Source: DASZFV01 sp035549075
Lineage (GTDB): Bacteria; Myxococcota_A; Polyangia; Fen-1088
Length of the DNA stretch: 64,000 nt
NCBI GenBank assembly: GCA_035549075.1
Contig: DASZRT010000111.1
Coordinates: 15,183 to 79,182 of the forward strand
Direction of reading: 5' to 3'
A program made the translations under genes and the position numbers. Under the pieces are notes generated by a model. It worked only from the letters and a program-made list of their open reading frames with translations, was not told where the DNA came from and searched no databases. Within the stretch, counting starts at the first letter, position 1; the number at the start of each line of letters is the position of its first letter. Shown piece by piece: positions 17,913 to 26,710 of the stretch.

Positions 17913-19018
17913 CAGGCTGACGAGCTGGGGAGCTTGCAGTGGCCGCTGATGCAGCGGGCGGGGGCTTCGCAGAACGTCGTGGCGTCGCAGGCGGCGCCGT
18001 CGCCGGCGAGCGCGCCGCACACGCCCTGGTCCGCGTCGGCCGACGGGTAGACGCACGTGCCCTTCGCGCAATAGACGAACTTCGCCGAGACGAGGCCGCA
18101 CGGATCGCCAGGGTTGGCCGAGCCGAGGTTCGCGCACTTCGCCGTCGTGCTGTCGCAGTAGATGCCCTTGAGCAGATCGCAGCTGGCGGTGAAGCTCATG
18201 TTGCAGCTGCCGCCGGGCGTCTCTTGCGTGTTGACGCACGAGCCGCCCTGGCAATAGAGGCCGAGCCCGCACGGCTGGTTGTCGCTGCACGTGGTGCCTG
18301 CCATGCCGGGAACGACGCAGTGGCTGTCGTTGCTGCACGCGAGGCCGGGCTGGCAATCGTTGTCGACCGTGCAGGCCGAGCCGGCGCCGAGCAGGTCAGA
18401 GCACACGCCGCACATCTGATCGTTCTGCGCGCAATAGCCCGACGTGCACTGCTCGTTGGTGCCGCAGGCCATCCCGTTCGAGCGGCCGCCTTTGATCTGA
18501 CAGGCGGTGACTTTGCGGTAGATCGCGTCCGAGCACGTCGCGCTGCCGAGCGCGGTCGCGCACCCGGAGATCGCGGCGGCGGTCAGGCCGCTGTCGGGCG
18601 CCTTGACGGCGTCCTTGCACGAGATCACGAAGCGGTTCGTGCACTCGTCCATGCCGCCGTAGCTGATGTTGAGGAGCAGCGGCGCGCAGGTCTGGAGCTT
18701 CTGGCAGAAGGCGCTGAAGCTCGCGCAGGCCGCCGTCGCGTCGGTCGTGCCGCCCGCGCCCGTCGTGCCACCGGTGCCCGTCGTGCCGCCCGTGCCCGTC
18801 GAGCCACCGCTGCCGCCGGCGCCGAGGTTGACACACGTCTTCGAGGCGCAGGTGAGACCGGCGTTACAGATGCCGCCGCTCGTGCAGGGGCAACCTTCGC
18901 TGCCGACGTCGCACGACTTGCTGCCCCCGCCGCCACAGCCTTCGATCGCGACCCCCGCGCCCCCGACGACCAACACGCCCACGATGCCCACCACGTACGC
19001 GACCGCTCTGTTCTGCAT
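17906..19018 (-). CDS. Cys-rich lipoprotein with Gly/Thr linker
   Basis: Encodes 370 residues. A hydrophobic leader (VVGIVGVLVVGGAGVAIEGC) ends in a plausible lipobox-like Cys. A short Cys-rich motif, a GTGGTTGTGG-type linker (about residues 70-95) and a helical Cys-containing domain (about 95-190) follow. Five or so Cys-rich modules of the type CxxxxxCxxGLYCxxGxC complete the protein. The pattern is that of myxobacterial 'Dickkopf-like' Cys-rich secreted proteins, probably surface displayed and disulfide-bonded. No enzyme signature. It is convergent with the methyltransferase gene and downstream of tsaB on the same strand. Confidence 0.65.
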   Translation of the reverse strand: MQNRAVAYVVGIVGVLVVGGAGVAIEGCGGGGSKSCDVGSEGCPCTSGGICNAGLTCASKTCVNLGAGGSGGSTGTGGTTGTGGTTGAGGTTDATAACASFSAFCQKLQTCAPLLLNISYGGMDECTNRFVISCKDAVKAPDSGLTAAAISGCATALGSATCSDAIYRKVTACQIKGGRSNGMACGTNEQCTSGYCAQNDQMCGVCSDLLGAGSACTVDNDCQPGLACSNDSHCVVPGMAGTTCSDNQPCGLGLYCQGGSCVNTQETPGGSCNMSFTASCDLLKGIYCDSTTAKCANLGSANPGDPCGLVSAKFVYCAKGTCVYPSADADQGVCGALAGDGAACDATTFCEAPARCISGHCKLPSSSACL

Positions 19019-19064
19019 GCGAAATCTCTCCTGTGTTAGGGAGGTCACTATCGCATGTCTGAAC

Positions 19065-19080
19065 GAGCCTCGGGAGGCTT
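19065..19080 (-). terminator. Candidate terminator after tsaB
   Basis: AGCCTC-GG-GAGGCT (19066-19079) is a perfect 6-bp stem placed 13 bases past the tsaB stop, in the gap before the lipoprotein gene. The T-run after it is weak, so termination is only suggested. Confidence 0.35.
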
Positions 19081-19092
19081 CTTCCCGGAATG

Positions 19093-19809
19093 TCAGGTTT
19101 TGCGCTTCGTCGTGATGTCGGGCGGGCGGCCGTAGAACGGGACCGAGCCGTCGAGGTCGTCGGCCTCGCCGCGCGCGAGGCGCGGCAGCACGAGCGCGCC
19201 AACGGACGTCGCCGTGGGGCCGCCGACGGCGAGGCGCCGCACGCCGGGCGGCAAGGCCGTGTCGAAGACGGCCGCGTGGCGCTCGGCGCCGTTGCCGGCG
19301 AGCACCGTGTCGGTCGCGTCGGCGAGGCGCTCGAGCAGTGCCGCGGGCGCGAGGCGCCACGGCTCGCCGCCGCGCGCGACGGTCGCGCCTTCCACGGCGT
19401 AGGAAAGCGCGTAGACCTCGCCCTTGCCCGCGTCGATGCAGGGCACGACGACGCGCGCCTCGGGCGCGGCGCGCGCCACGTCGAGCGCGAGCGCCTCGAG
19501 CGACGACGCGAGCAGGATCGGCTTGCCGGTCGCGAGCGCGAGGCCTTTGGCGACGGCGAGCCCGACGCGCAGCCCCGTGAAGCTGCCGGGCCCGGCGCCG
19601 CAGGCGATGGCGTCGAGCGCCGTCGCTTCGATCCCGCAGCCGCGCAGAACGTCGTCGCACAGCTTGAGCACGTGGCCCGAGTGGCGATCGGCGGTCGCGT
19701 CGGCGCCCGCGAGCGGCTGGCCCGTGCCGTCGACGACGGCGATGCGCGCCGTGGGCGTCGAGGTGTCGAGGCAGAGAACGCGCGTGTGAGGGCCGGGCGT
19801 CGAGATCAT
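19093..19809 (-). CDS. tsaB: tRNA threonylcarbamoyladenosine (t6A) biosynthesis protein TsaB
   Basis: Encodes 238 residues. LCLDTSTP at the N-terminus (ASKHA fold) and GAGPGSFTGLRVGLAVAKGL around residue 70 are the TsaB signature. TsaB forms the TsaB-TsaD-TsaE complex that installs t6A37 on ANN-decoding tRNAs. The ATG overlaps the rseP stop by 4 bp (ATGA), so it is the distal gene of the hflX-rseP-tsaB unit. tsaD and tsaE are not in the window. Confidence 0.92.
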   Translation of the reverse strand: MISTPGPHTRVLCLDTSTPTARIAVVDGTGQPLAGADATADRHSGHVLKLCDDVLRGCGIEATALDAIACGAGPGSFTGLRVGLAVAKGLALATGKPILLASSLEALALDVARAAPEARVVVPCIDAGKGEVYALSYAVEGATVARGGEPWRLAPAALLERLADATDTVLAGNGAERHAAVFDTALPPGVRRLAVGGPTATSVGALVLPRLARGEADDLDGSVPFYGRPPDITTKRKT

Positions 19810-21467
19810 CGGGGCAGCAGGTATCGCACGACGTCGTTGCGCAGGGCGAACAACATGAGCGTCGCGACGACGACCAGGCCGACGTACGAGGCTATCTCTC
19901 GCGCGCGCGGCGACGGCGGGCGCCGCTTGAACAGCTCGAGCGTGAAAAAGACGAGCAGACCGCCGTCGAGGATGGGCACGGGCAAGAAGTTCAGCAGGCC
20001 CAGGTTGATGCTGATGAGCGCCATGAGCCACAGGTACTGGTCGAAGCCCTGCTCGGCGGCGACGCCCGCGACGTAGCCGATCATGATGGGCCCGCCCAGC
20101 GTCGTGAGCGGCACGCGGCCCCGCACGATCTCGACGAAGCCGTGGATCATGGCGCCGATGATCTGACCCGTGCGTTCGAACGAGTGGCCGAGGCAGTAGC
20201 CGAAGCGGTTCGAGATCGGCACGGGCGCCTCGGTCTTCCACGCGAGCCGGTTGAGCGCGCCGAACACGAGGTGCTGCGCCTCTTGCCGGTAAGCGTCCAT
20301 CTCGGCGCGCACGTCTTGCCGGAACGTCGCTTCATGCTGAACGCCGCCCGGCGAGAGCCACGCGATCTTGAACGTGTGGTCGGGCGCCGACGCGAGGCGC
20401 TCGCGCAGCAGATCCCAGTGCGGGAGCGGCTCGCCGTCGAGCGACACGATCTGATCGCCGCGGCGGATGCCGATCTGATCGGCGGGGCTGCCCGGCTCGA
20501 CCGAATACACGAACAGCTCGGCCGAGACGATGCCGGTCTCGTAGTGGCGGCGGCCCGTGGCGTCGAACACGGCGACGGGGATGACGACGGCCGAGCCCGG
20601 CTGCTGCAGCTCGATGTGCGCGAAGGGCACGGCCGAGTAGCCGCCGCGCAGATAGCTGAGGCGCAGCGGCGACGCGCCCGCGCGGTCGACGGCCTTCTCG
20701 AACTCGGCCCACGTCGTCACCGGCACGCCGCCCACGGCCGTCACGAAGTCGAAGGTCTTGAGGCCGGCTTGCGCCGCGGGCGAGCTGGGATCGAGCACGC
20801 CGATCTCGGGCAAATGAAACCGCGGCGAGACGCCGATCCACCCGACGCGCTCCTTGAGGCGCAGCTGGCCGGCGCGCTCGATCTGCACGGGCGTGACGTC
20901 GCGCTCCTCGGCGTCGGTGCCGCGACGGATGCCGAAGCGCATGGTCTTGCCGGCGTTGTCGGCGATGACGCGCTCGAGCTCCTCCCAGTAGCGGATGCGC
21001 TGGCCGTCGACGGTCTCGACGCGGTCGCCGGGCAGCAGGCCGGCGTTCGCGGCCGGCAGCCCCGGCAGCACGGTGCCAATCGTCGGCGGCAACAGCGTGT
21101 GCTGGCCCGCGTAGTGGACGAAGTAGATGAAGAGCGGCAGCAGCAGGTTGAAGATCGGGCCCGCGACGACGATCGTGTAGCGCTGCCACAGCGGTTTCGC
21201 GGCGAGCGCGCGGTGCTTGTCGACGGGCGGGATCGCCTCGGCGGGATCCTCGCCGAGCAGGCGCACGTAGCCGCCGAGCGGGACGAGCGAGAGGCGGTAC
21301 TCCGTCTCCCCGCGCGTGAAGCCAATGAGGCGCGGGCCGAAGCCGAGCGAGAAGCGCAGCACCTTGACGTCGAACAGCTTCGCGAAGACGAAGTGCCCCA
21401 GCTCGTGCACGAGGATGAGCACGCCGAGCAGCGCGACGACGGCCGCGGCCCAAAACAGCATGTTCAC
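19806..21467 (-). CDS. rseP: RseP-type site-2 zinc metalloprotease
   Basis: Encodes 553 residues. The zinc motif HELGH is at residues 21-25 in the first transmembrane helix, and the second ligand region NFLPVPILDGG lies near the C-terminus. Two or more PDZ domains lie between (GLPAANAGLLPGDRVETVDG; PAAQAGLKTFDFVTAVGG; PADQIGIRRGDQIVSLDG), about 100 residues longer than E. coli RseP. It cleaves membrane-embedded substrates such as trimmed anti-sigma factors. An anti-sigma/ECF pair sits 4.5 kb away; that link is only suggestive. The start lies 10 bp after the hflX stop. Confidence 0.92.
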   Translation of the reverse strand: MNMLFWAAAVVALLGVLILVHELGHFVFAKLFDVKVLRFSLGFGPRLIGFTRGETEYRLSLVPLGGYVRLLGEDPAEAIPPVDKHRALAAKPLWQRYTIVVAGPIFNLLLPLFIYFVHYAGQHTLLPPTIGTVLPGLPAANAGLLPGDRVETVDGQRIRYWEELERVIADNAGKTMRFGIRRGTDAEERDVTPVQIERAGQLRLKERVGWIGVSPRFHLPEIGVLDPSSPAAQAGLKTFDFVTAVGGVPVTTWAEFEKAVDRAGASPLRLSYLRGGYSAVPFAHIELQQPGSAVVIPVAVFDATGRRHYETGIVSAELFVYSVEPGSPADQIGIRRGDQIVSLDGEPLPHWDLLRERLASAPDHTFKIAWLSPGGVQHEATFRQDVRAEMDAYRQEAQHLVFGALNRLAWKTEAPVPISNRFGYCLGHSFERTGQIIGAMIHGFVEIVRGRVPLTTLGGPIMIGYVAGVAAEQGFDQYLWLMALISINLGLLNFLPVPILDGGLLVFFTLELFKRRPPSPRAREIASYVGLVVVATLMLFALRNDVVRYLLPR

Positions 21468-21477
21468 GCGCGTGCCC

Positions 21478-23193
21478 TCATGCTCGCACCTGCGACATTA
21501 TGCGCCCGTCGCGCCAGAGCGCGGCTTCGATCGCGTCGAGCAGCGGCGCCGTCGACGGCGCGTCCTGCGCCGAGATGCCGATGACGGCGGGCGCGCCCGG
21601 CACCCCGCTCGGCCTCGCCTCGCGCAGCACGGCGTCGCGCTCCTCTGGCGGCACGAGGTCCATCTTGTTGAGGACCAGCAGGCGCGGCGTCTCGGCGAGG
21701 CCGAGGTCGGTGAGGATCTTCTCGACGGCGGCGGCCTGCGCGTCGCGCGCCGGATCGGCGGCGTCGACGACGTGCACGAGCAAGTCGGCCTCGTCGAGCT
21801 CCTCGAGCGTCGCGCGGAACGCCTGCGCGAGATCGCGCGGCAGATCGCGGATGAAGCCCACCGTGTCGGCGATGATGATCTCGCGCTCGTAAGGGAAGCG
21901 CAGGCGGCGTGTCGTCGGGTCGAGCGTCGCGAAGAGCTTGTCCTCGGCGAGCACGTCGCTCTTCGTGAGCGTGTTGAGCAGCGTCGACTTGCCCGCGTTC
22001 GTGTAGCCGACGATCGCGACGACGGGCAAGCCGCGGCTCACGCGCGCGCTGCGGCGGCCCGCGCGCTGGGCGCCGAAGCGGTCGATCTCCTTCTCCAGGC
22101 GGTGGATGCGCTCGCGCGCGCGCCGGCGGTTCTCCTCGAGCTTCGTCTCGCCGGGGCCGCGGCCGCCGATGCCGCCCGTGAGGCGCGACATCATCGTGTT
22201 CTTCTCGTGCAGGCGCGGCAGGCGGTAGCGCAGCTGCGCGAGCTCGACCTGCAGCTTGCCGTCGCGGCTCTTCGCGCGCTGCGCGAAGATGTCGAGGATC
22301 AGCATCGTCCGGTCGATGACGCGCAGGTCGGTGAAGTCGGCGATCGCGTGCGCCTGCCCGGGCGACAGATCGGGATCGAAGATCAGCACGTTGGCGTCGA
22401 CCTGCATGGCGCGGATGAGGATGTCCTCGAGCTTGCCGCGCCCGACGAGGTACTTCGGATCCAGCTCGGGGCGGCGCTGCTCGACGACGCCGCGCACGCC
22501 GACGCCCGCCGTCGCGCACAGCTCTTTCAATTCTTCGACGCGCGCGGAGGCGTCCTCGGCCTGACGACGGACGCCGGGCTCGCGCGAGGGGCGCCGCACG
22601 TCGACGACGACGAGCAGCGCGCGATCGCGCCCGTCGGTGACGACGGCGGCCGGCGCGACGCGATCGAACTCCTCTTCGAGCGCGGCCACGAGCGCCTCGG
22701 CGTCGAGGGTGCTGCGGTGGAACGGCACGGGCGGCAAGACGCGCCACGGCTCGGAGCGGCCGTCGGGCGCGGGCGGCAGCAGGTGCGCCGCGTGCAAGTC
22801 GGCGGGACGTCCGTCGGGCTGCACGCCGATCGCGGCGACGAGATCGAGGCGCAGCAGCGCGAGGTCGACGAGGTCGTCGCGCGTGAGCGGCTCGTTGCGC
22901 AGGTGGGTGTGCACGAGGCGCAAACCGCGGAAGCGCCCGCGGCCCGCGCGAATGCGGCCGATCTCGGGCAGGTTGAGCCGCGAGGCGTCGCCCACGAACA
23001 CGTGCTCGATCTCGCCGCGCCGCCCGACGAGCAGCCCGATCTGCCGCTCGATGTCGCGCGACAGCTGGCACAGGTACGTCGCGAGCTCGGGCGACGCGAC
23101 CTCGGCGGGGTGCAGGCGGCGGCGGTAGATGCGCTCGAGCGCGTGCAGCTCGCTGGGCGCGAGGCCCGTCGTGTTTCCGGTGACAGACTTCAG
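21478..23193 (-). CDS. hflX: GTPase HflX, apparent CTG start
   Basis: A ribosome-associated GTPase that splits stalled 70S ribosomes. The G1 motif GYTNAGKST is near residue 396, G3 DTVGFI follows and G4 is NKMD. The glycine-rich GGIGGRGPGETKLE region and the N-terminal HflX domain are present. The first usual start codon in frame is a GTG at 23001. However, family-like coding sequence (KSVTGNTTGLAPSELHALER) continues upstream to 23193 with no ATG, GTG or TTG. A CTG there is preceded at 7-base spacing by GAAGGAAG, an excellent ribosome site. I therefore place the start at CTG (571 residues). A short ORF ends just upstream. Confidence 0.85.
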   Translation of the reverse strand: MKSVTGNTTGLAPSELHALERIYRRRLHPAEVASPELATYLCQLSRDIERQIGLLVGRRGEIEHVFVGDASRLNLPEIGRIRAGRGRFRGLRLVHTHLRNEPLTRDDLVDLALLRLDLVAAIGVQPDGRPADLHAAHLLPPAPDGRSEPWRVLPPVPFHRSTLDAEALVAALEEEFDRVAPAAVVTDGRDRALLVVVDVRRPSREPGVRRQAEDASARVEELKELCATAGVGVRGVVEQRRPELDPKYLVGRGKLEDILIRAMQVDANVLIFDPDLSPGQAHAIADFTDLRVIDRTMLILDIFAQRAKSRDGKLQVELAQLRYRLPRLHEKNTMMSRLTGGIGGRGPGETKLEENRRRARERIHRLEKEIDRFGAQRAGRRSARVSRGLPVVAIVGYTNAGKSTLLNTLTKSDVLAEDKLFATLDPTTRRLRFPYEREIIIADTVGFIRDLPRDLAQAFRATLEELDEADLLVHVVDAADPARDAQAAAVEKILTDLGLAETPRLLVLNKMDLVPPEERDAVLREARPSGVPGAPAVIGISAQDAPSTAPLLDAIEAALWRDGRIMSQVRA

Positions 23194-23200
23194 CGGACCG

Positions 23201-23208
23201 CTTCCTTC
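23201..23208 (-). promoter_or_regulatory. Strong ribosome binding site for the CTG start of hflX
   Basis: On the minus strand GAAGGAAG lies 7 bases before CTG (23191-23193), the first codon of the conserved HflX N-terminus. It overlaps the tandem TAG-TGA stops of the 20-codon ORF upstream (TAG at 23210-23212, TGA at 23207-23209), which favours translational coupling. Confidence 0.6.
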
Positions 23209-23209
23209 A

Positions 23210-23272
23210 CTAGGGCGCGAGGGGGCGCGCCCTCTCGCGGATCAGCGCCGCGATCGCCGCAGAGTCAGACAT
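23210..23272 (-). CDS. 20-codon ORF between the FrzS/AglZ-like gene and hflX
   Basis: An ATG (23270-23272) shares one base with the stop of the preceding gene (TGATG). It opens a 20-codon frame, MSDSAAIAALIRERARPLAP, that ends in tandem stops beside the hflX ribosome site. It may be a leader that couples translation of hflX to the gene before it. Alternatively it may be the remnant or true start of hflX if a frameshift is present in this assembly. No homology is recognisable at this size. Confidence 0.3.
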   Translation of the reverse strand: MSDSAAIAALIRERARPLAP

Positions 23273-25860
23273 CAGGTCTTGAGGTCGGCCTCTTCGCTGG
23301 CGGCGGCTTTGGATCCGACGGTGGCGATGGGGCCGGTGTTGCCGGTCGAGCCGACGCTGCCTGGGGAGCGCTCGTCGAGGAGCGCGAGCGCGACGGCGAG
23401 CGCGCGCTTCGTCTTCTCGGTGGTCTTCTCGTCGCCGCGGATGCGCTGGTAGGCGCGGACGATCTGGTCCTCGTACTCGGCGACCTTCGCCTCGAGCGCG
23501 CCCAGGCGATCGCGGTGCTGCGCGAGCTTCACGTCGCGGTCACCCAGCTCGACGCGCGCGGCGTCGAGATCGGCCTCGAGCCCCGCGAGCCGGCGATACG
23601 ACTGGTCGAGCTCCTGCGCGCGCGCCGCGAGCTCGCCCTCGGCGCGGGCCGCGCGCCCGAGCGCGGCGTCGTACTCGGCGCGGTGCTTCTCGGCCAGCTC
23701 GGTCTTCTCCGTGAGATGGCGCCGCTCGAGGTCGGTGACGCGCGCGTGGTGCTCCTCGTCGCGCGTCTGCAGCTCGGTGCGCCGACGGCCCTCGGCCGCC
23801 TCGAGCTCGGAGACGCGACGCGCCTCCTGCTCGGCGACGTCGCGCTGGCGCCGCTCCTCGGCCTGCGCGAGCGCCTCTTCGTTGCGCCGCCCGAGGCCCA
23901 AGATCTCCGTGCGGTGGTCGCGCTCCTTCTGCTCGGTGAGCGCCTCGTAGGCCTGCCGCTCCGACGCGATCTGCGACGCGTGCTCGTCGCGCAGGCTCGC
24001 CGACGCCTTCTCGTGCTCGCGCCGCAGCTTGCTCAGCTCCGACGAGAGGCGCTCGCCCGACGTCGCCTGCTCGTCGAGCAGGCGGCGCTGCAGCGTCTCG
24101 ATCTCGGCCTTGTGAGCGGCGTCGAGGCGCGCCAGCTCGGCGGCGTGCGCGGCGTCCTTCGACGTGTGCGCGAGCGCGTTCTCTTCGCCGAGCTTGGCGA
24201 GCTCGGCGCGCTGGTGCTCCTCGAGCTCGACGACCTGGCTCTCCATCTCGGCGCGCAGGCGATCGATGTCGGCGCGCGCCTTCGCCTCGTCCTGCGCGGC
24301 GCGCTTCTTGAGGACGTCGACCTCCTCGTGCGCGCGGCGCAGCTCCTCGTGCGCGCCGTCGAGGCGCAGCTTGAGGCCCTTCTCGCGCTCGACCGACTTC
24401 TCGCGATCGAGCGCCAGCTCGGCGACGCGCTCGTTGGCGGCGACGAGGCTGCGCTCGAAGCCCAGCGTCTTCTCCTCGAGGTCGCGGCGCCCGCGGTCGA
24501 GCTCGCGCACCTTGTCCTTGTGGTCGAGGATCTCCCGCTCCTTCGCGTCCATCGAGTCGCGGAGGTCGAGGATGTCCTTTTCCTTCTTGTTGATGATCTC
24601 GCGCAGGCCCAGGAACTCGCGCTCCTTCGAGAACGTCGCCGACTGCGTGAACCTCTCGCGCGCCTCTTCGAGCTCGCGGCGCAGCGTCTGCCGCTCACCC
24701 TCGAGCGAGTGGATGCGCGCCTCGAGCTCGGCGTTCTTCGCCTCGATCTCCCGCGTGCGCGCGTCGTCGCGCGACACGGGGATGCCCAGCCCGGCGTCGA
24801 GGTGCGAAGCAAGCTGTGATGCATCGATGCGCGTCGCCTCGATGCCGACGTCCTCGGGTGCCGGCACGTCGATCTCTTCGATGCCCCCCGCGTCGACGGC
24901 GGCGTAGGCGCCCGAGCCGTGGTGGCTCGGACCGAGATCGGGCCCGAGCGTCTCGCCCGTGCGGAAGATGTCGGGGTCGCTCACGCTCGTCGCGTCCTCA
25001 TGCTCGGGGCGCAGCGCGTCCGCGGGCAACGCCTCGTCCTTGCCGACGGCCGTCGTCGCCGTCGCACGCTCCCAGTTGAGGTCGGCCGGCAGATCGTCGT
25101 CGGACCAGAGGTTGCGCAGGTCGACGAGATCGCCACCGGCGGGGCCGCCCTCGGGCGAGCCCGCCTCGAGCGCGGCGAACGCCGCCTGCGTCTCGGGATC
25201 GAACTTCTCGCCTTCGAAGGGCGACGCCGGTTCTTCCGCCGGCGCGTGCGTCGCGGCCGTGTCCTCGGCCGGCACCATCGTCGGGCCCGAGCCGTCCTCG
25301 CGGAAGCCCGCGAGCCGCGCGTCGGCCTCGGCGCCTGGCGTCGCCGCGGCGTGATCGGCGGCTGCCTCGTCGTCTTCGTCGGAGCTGCCGATGATCGCGA
25401 TGTCCTCGTCGTCGGCGATGACGATGTCGGCGTCGGCGTCGAGCTCCTGGACGTCCATCTCGTCCGTCTTCGCGCCGCCCTTGGCGCCCAGCCCGACGAG
25501 CGCGTCGATCTTTCGCAGCAGGTCGGGCATGTCGAGCGGCTTCAGCAAGTACTCGTCGGCGCGAGACTTGAGCTTGCGGTGCTGCTCGAAGGTCGCCTGC
25601 GTCTCCTCGGCCGAGATGAGGACCAGCGGCACTTCGCGCAAGCTGGGGCTGCGCTTCAGCTTGTTGCAGATGGCGTAGCCGACCTTGCGCGGCTCGACCG
25701 AGAGGACGATGAGCGCCGGGTGGTTCGTACGACCCCACTCGATGGCTTCATCGCCATTCGGGATGGCCTCGATCTCGAAACCGTACGGCCCGAGCTCGCG
25801 CCGAATCTCGTCGACGGTGGCGCTGTCGGGTTCGATGCACAGCAGGATGCGCTCGGCCAT
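23272..25860 (-). CDS. FrzS/AglZ-like protein: pseudo-receiver plus long coiled coil
   Basis: Encodes 862 residues. Residues 1-125 form a CheY-like receiver whose wording (NKLKRSPSLREVPLVLISAE, EQHRKLKSRADEYLLKPLD) recalls the receivers of M. xanthus FrzS and AglZ. Ser83 and Lys107 are kept, but the phospho-acceptor position is Glu56 (VLSVEP) rather than Asp, so it probably does not accept phosphate. Residues about 130-385 are acidic and disordered; about 385-830 are a continuous charged coiled coil. FrzS and AglZ are polarity proteins of social and adventurous motility respectively. This one could organise a polar or envelope machine. It heads the hflX-rseP-tsaB transcription unit. Ortholog assignment is uncertain. 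Confidence 0.75.
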   Translation of the reverse strand: MAERILLCIEPDSATVDEIRRELGPYGFEIEAIPNGDEAIEWGRTNHPALIVLSVEPRKVGYAICNKLKRSPSLREVPLVLISAEETQATFEQHRKLKSRADEYLLKPLDMPDLLRKIDALVGLGAKGGAKTDEMDVQELDADADIVIADDEDIAIIGSSDEDDEAAADHAAATPGAEADARLAGFREDGSGPTMVPAEDTAATHAPAEEPASPFEGEKFDPETQAAFAALEAGSPEGGPAGGDLVDLRNLWSDDDLPADLNWERATATTAVGKDEALPADALRPEHEDATSVSDPDIFRTGETLGPDLGPSHHGSGAYAAVDAGGIEEIDVPAPEDVGIEATRIDASQLASHLDAGLGIPVSRDDARTREIEAKNAELEARIHSLEGERQTLRRELEEARERFTQSATFSKEREFLGLREIINKKEKDILDLRDSMDAKEREILDHKDKVRELDRGRRDLEEKTLGFERSLVAANERVAELALDREKSVEREKGLKLRLDGAHEELRRAHEEVDVLKKRAAQDEAKARADIDRLRAEMESQVVELEEHQRAELAKLGEENALAHTSKDAAHAAELARLDAAHKAEIETLQRRLLDEQATSGERLSSELSKLRREHEKASASLRDEHASQIASERQAYEALTEQKERDHRTEILGLGRRNEEALAQAEERRQRDVAEQEARRVSELEAAEGRRRTELQTRDEEHHARVTDLERRHLTEKTELAEKHRAEYDAALGRAARAEGELAARAQELDQSYRRLAGLEADLDAARVELGDRDVKLAQHRDRLGALEAKVAEYEDQIVRAYQRIRGDEKTTEKTKRALAVALALLDERSPGSVGSTGNTGPIATVGSKAAASEEADLKT

Positions 25861-25945
25861 CGGGGCTCCTCCTCGGAAGCCGCCGATGGTACCAGAATCC
25901 CGCGATACCACGGGCGAAATCCCGCCGTCGGCGGAAGGCTCTCCC

Positions 25946-26710
25946 TTACTGGTGAGCCGTCGTAAAGCTGGCTTGAACCAGCCTGGTCAGCGAGTCCTCG
26001 TCGAGGTCGGACGTCACGACGTAGCCGAGGCCACGGTCGTTGAAGGCCGCGGTCGAGATGCCGGGGCCCGAGCCAAGGTAGACCTCGCGGCCATTCAGGA
26101 AGCGATGGTCGGGCGCGTCGATCGACTCGTCGCGCGGATCGAAGACCAGGAAGGCGACGCGGTGACCGTTGTGGGCGCGCGTGACGATGTAGGCGGCGGG
26201 GCGCTCGCGCACGTTGACGAGGCGGCCGCCCTGGCAGCTGCCGTCGGCAACGGCGGGCGCCGGCACGGGGAAGTCGACCCGGCCGCGGAACCACGAGGCG
26301 ATCGATTGGCAGTCCGTCCCCGTGACGTCCATGGGCAGCTCGGCCTGGTACGAGCGCTGCGCCTGCGTGAGCACCATCGACTGCGAGTGGCGCACGGTGC
26401 CCGTGATGGCCACCAGCAGCACGACGGCGGCAGCGGCCGGCACGAGGCGCGGGTACGTCGACCAGATCCAGCGGCGCGGCGCGATCTCGCGCGCGTCGAG
26501 CGAGCCGCGCAGGCGGGCGCGCAGCGCGGGCGGCACGGGCGGGCGCGGCAGGTGCGCGCGCACGGCGGCCTTGAAGCGAGACTGCAGGCGGCTCTGCGCC
26601 GCGCACGACGCGCACCCGGCCAGGTGGCTCTCGAGCGGCGCGCGATCGACGTCGGCGACCTCGCCGTCGCCGTAGGCCGGGAGCACGACCGCCGCCTCCG
26701 CGCAGGTCAC
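25946..26710 (-). CDS. Zinc-finger (ZAS) anti-sigma factor
   Basis: Encodes 254 residues. The N-terminal anti-sigma domain has Cys3 and the HxxxCxxC motif (His29, Cys33, Cys36) of zf-HC2/ZAS proteins. One transmembrane helix lies at about residues 88-106 and a periplasmic domain of about 145 residues with two cysteines and no known family fold follows. It should bind and hold the sigma factor encoded immediately upstream; the GTG start overlaps the sigma stop by 4 bp. Release is probably by redox or proteolysis; RseP, encoded 4.5 kb away, is a candidate but unproven. Confidence 0.88.
   Translation of the reverse strand: MTCAEAAVVLPAYGDGEVADVDRAPLESHLAGCASCAAQSRLQSRFKAAVRAHLPRPPVPPALRARLRGSLDAREIAPRRWIWSTYPRLVPAAAAVVLLVAITGTVRHSQSMVLTQAQRSYQAELPMDVTGTDCQSIASWFRGRVDFPVPAPAVADGSCQGGRLVNVRERPAAYIVTRAHNGHRVAFLVFDPRDESIDAPDHRFLNGREVYLGSGPGISTAAFNDRGLGYVVTSDLDEDSLTRLVQASFTTAHQ

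Noticed and set aside
17906..19660. Extension of the Cys-rich lipoprotein upstream through tsaB
   Set aside because: The upstream part is out-of-frame tsaB sequence; a signal peptide begins exactly at 19018.
21316..24819. 1167-codon plus-strand open frame over rseP, hflX and the coiled-coil gene
   Set aside because: Same antisense effect; it crosses three well-supported genes and shows no family features.
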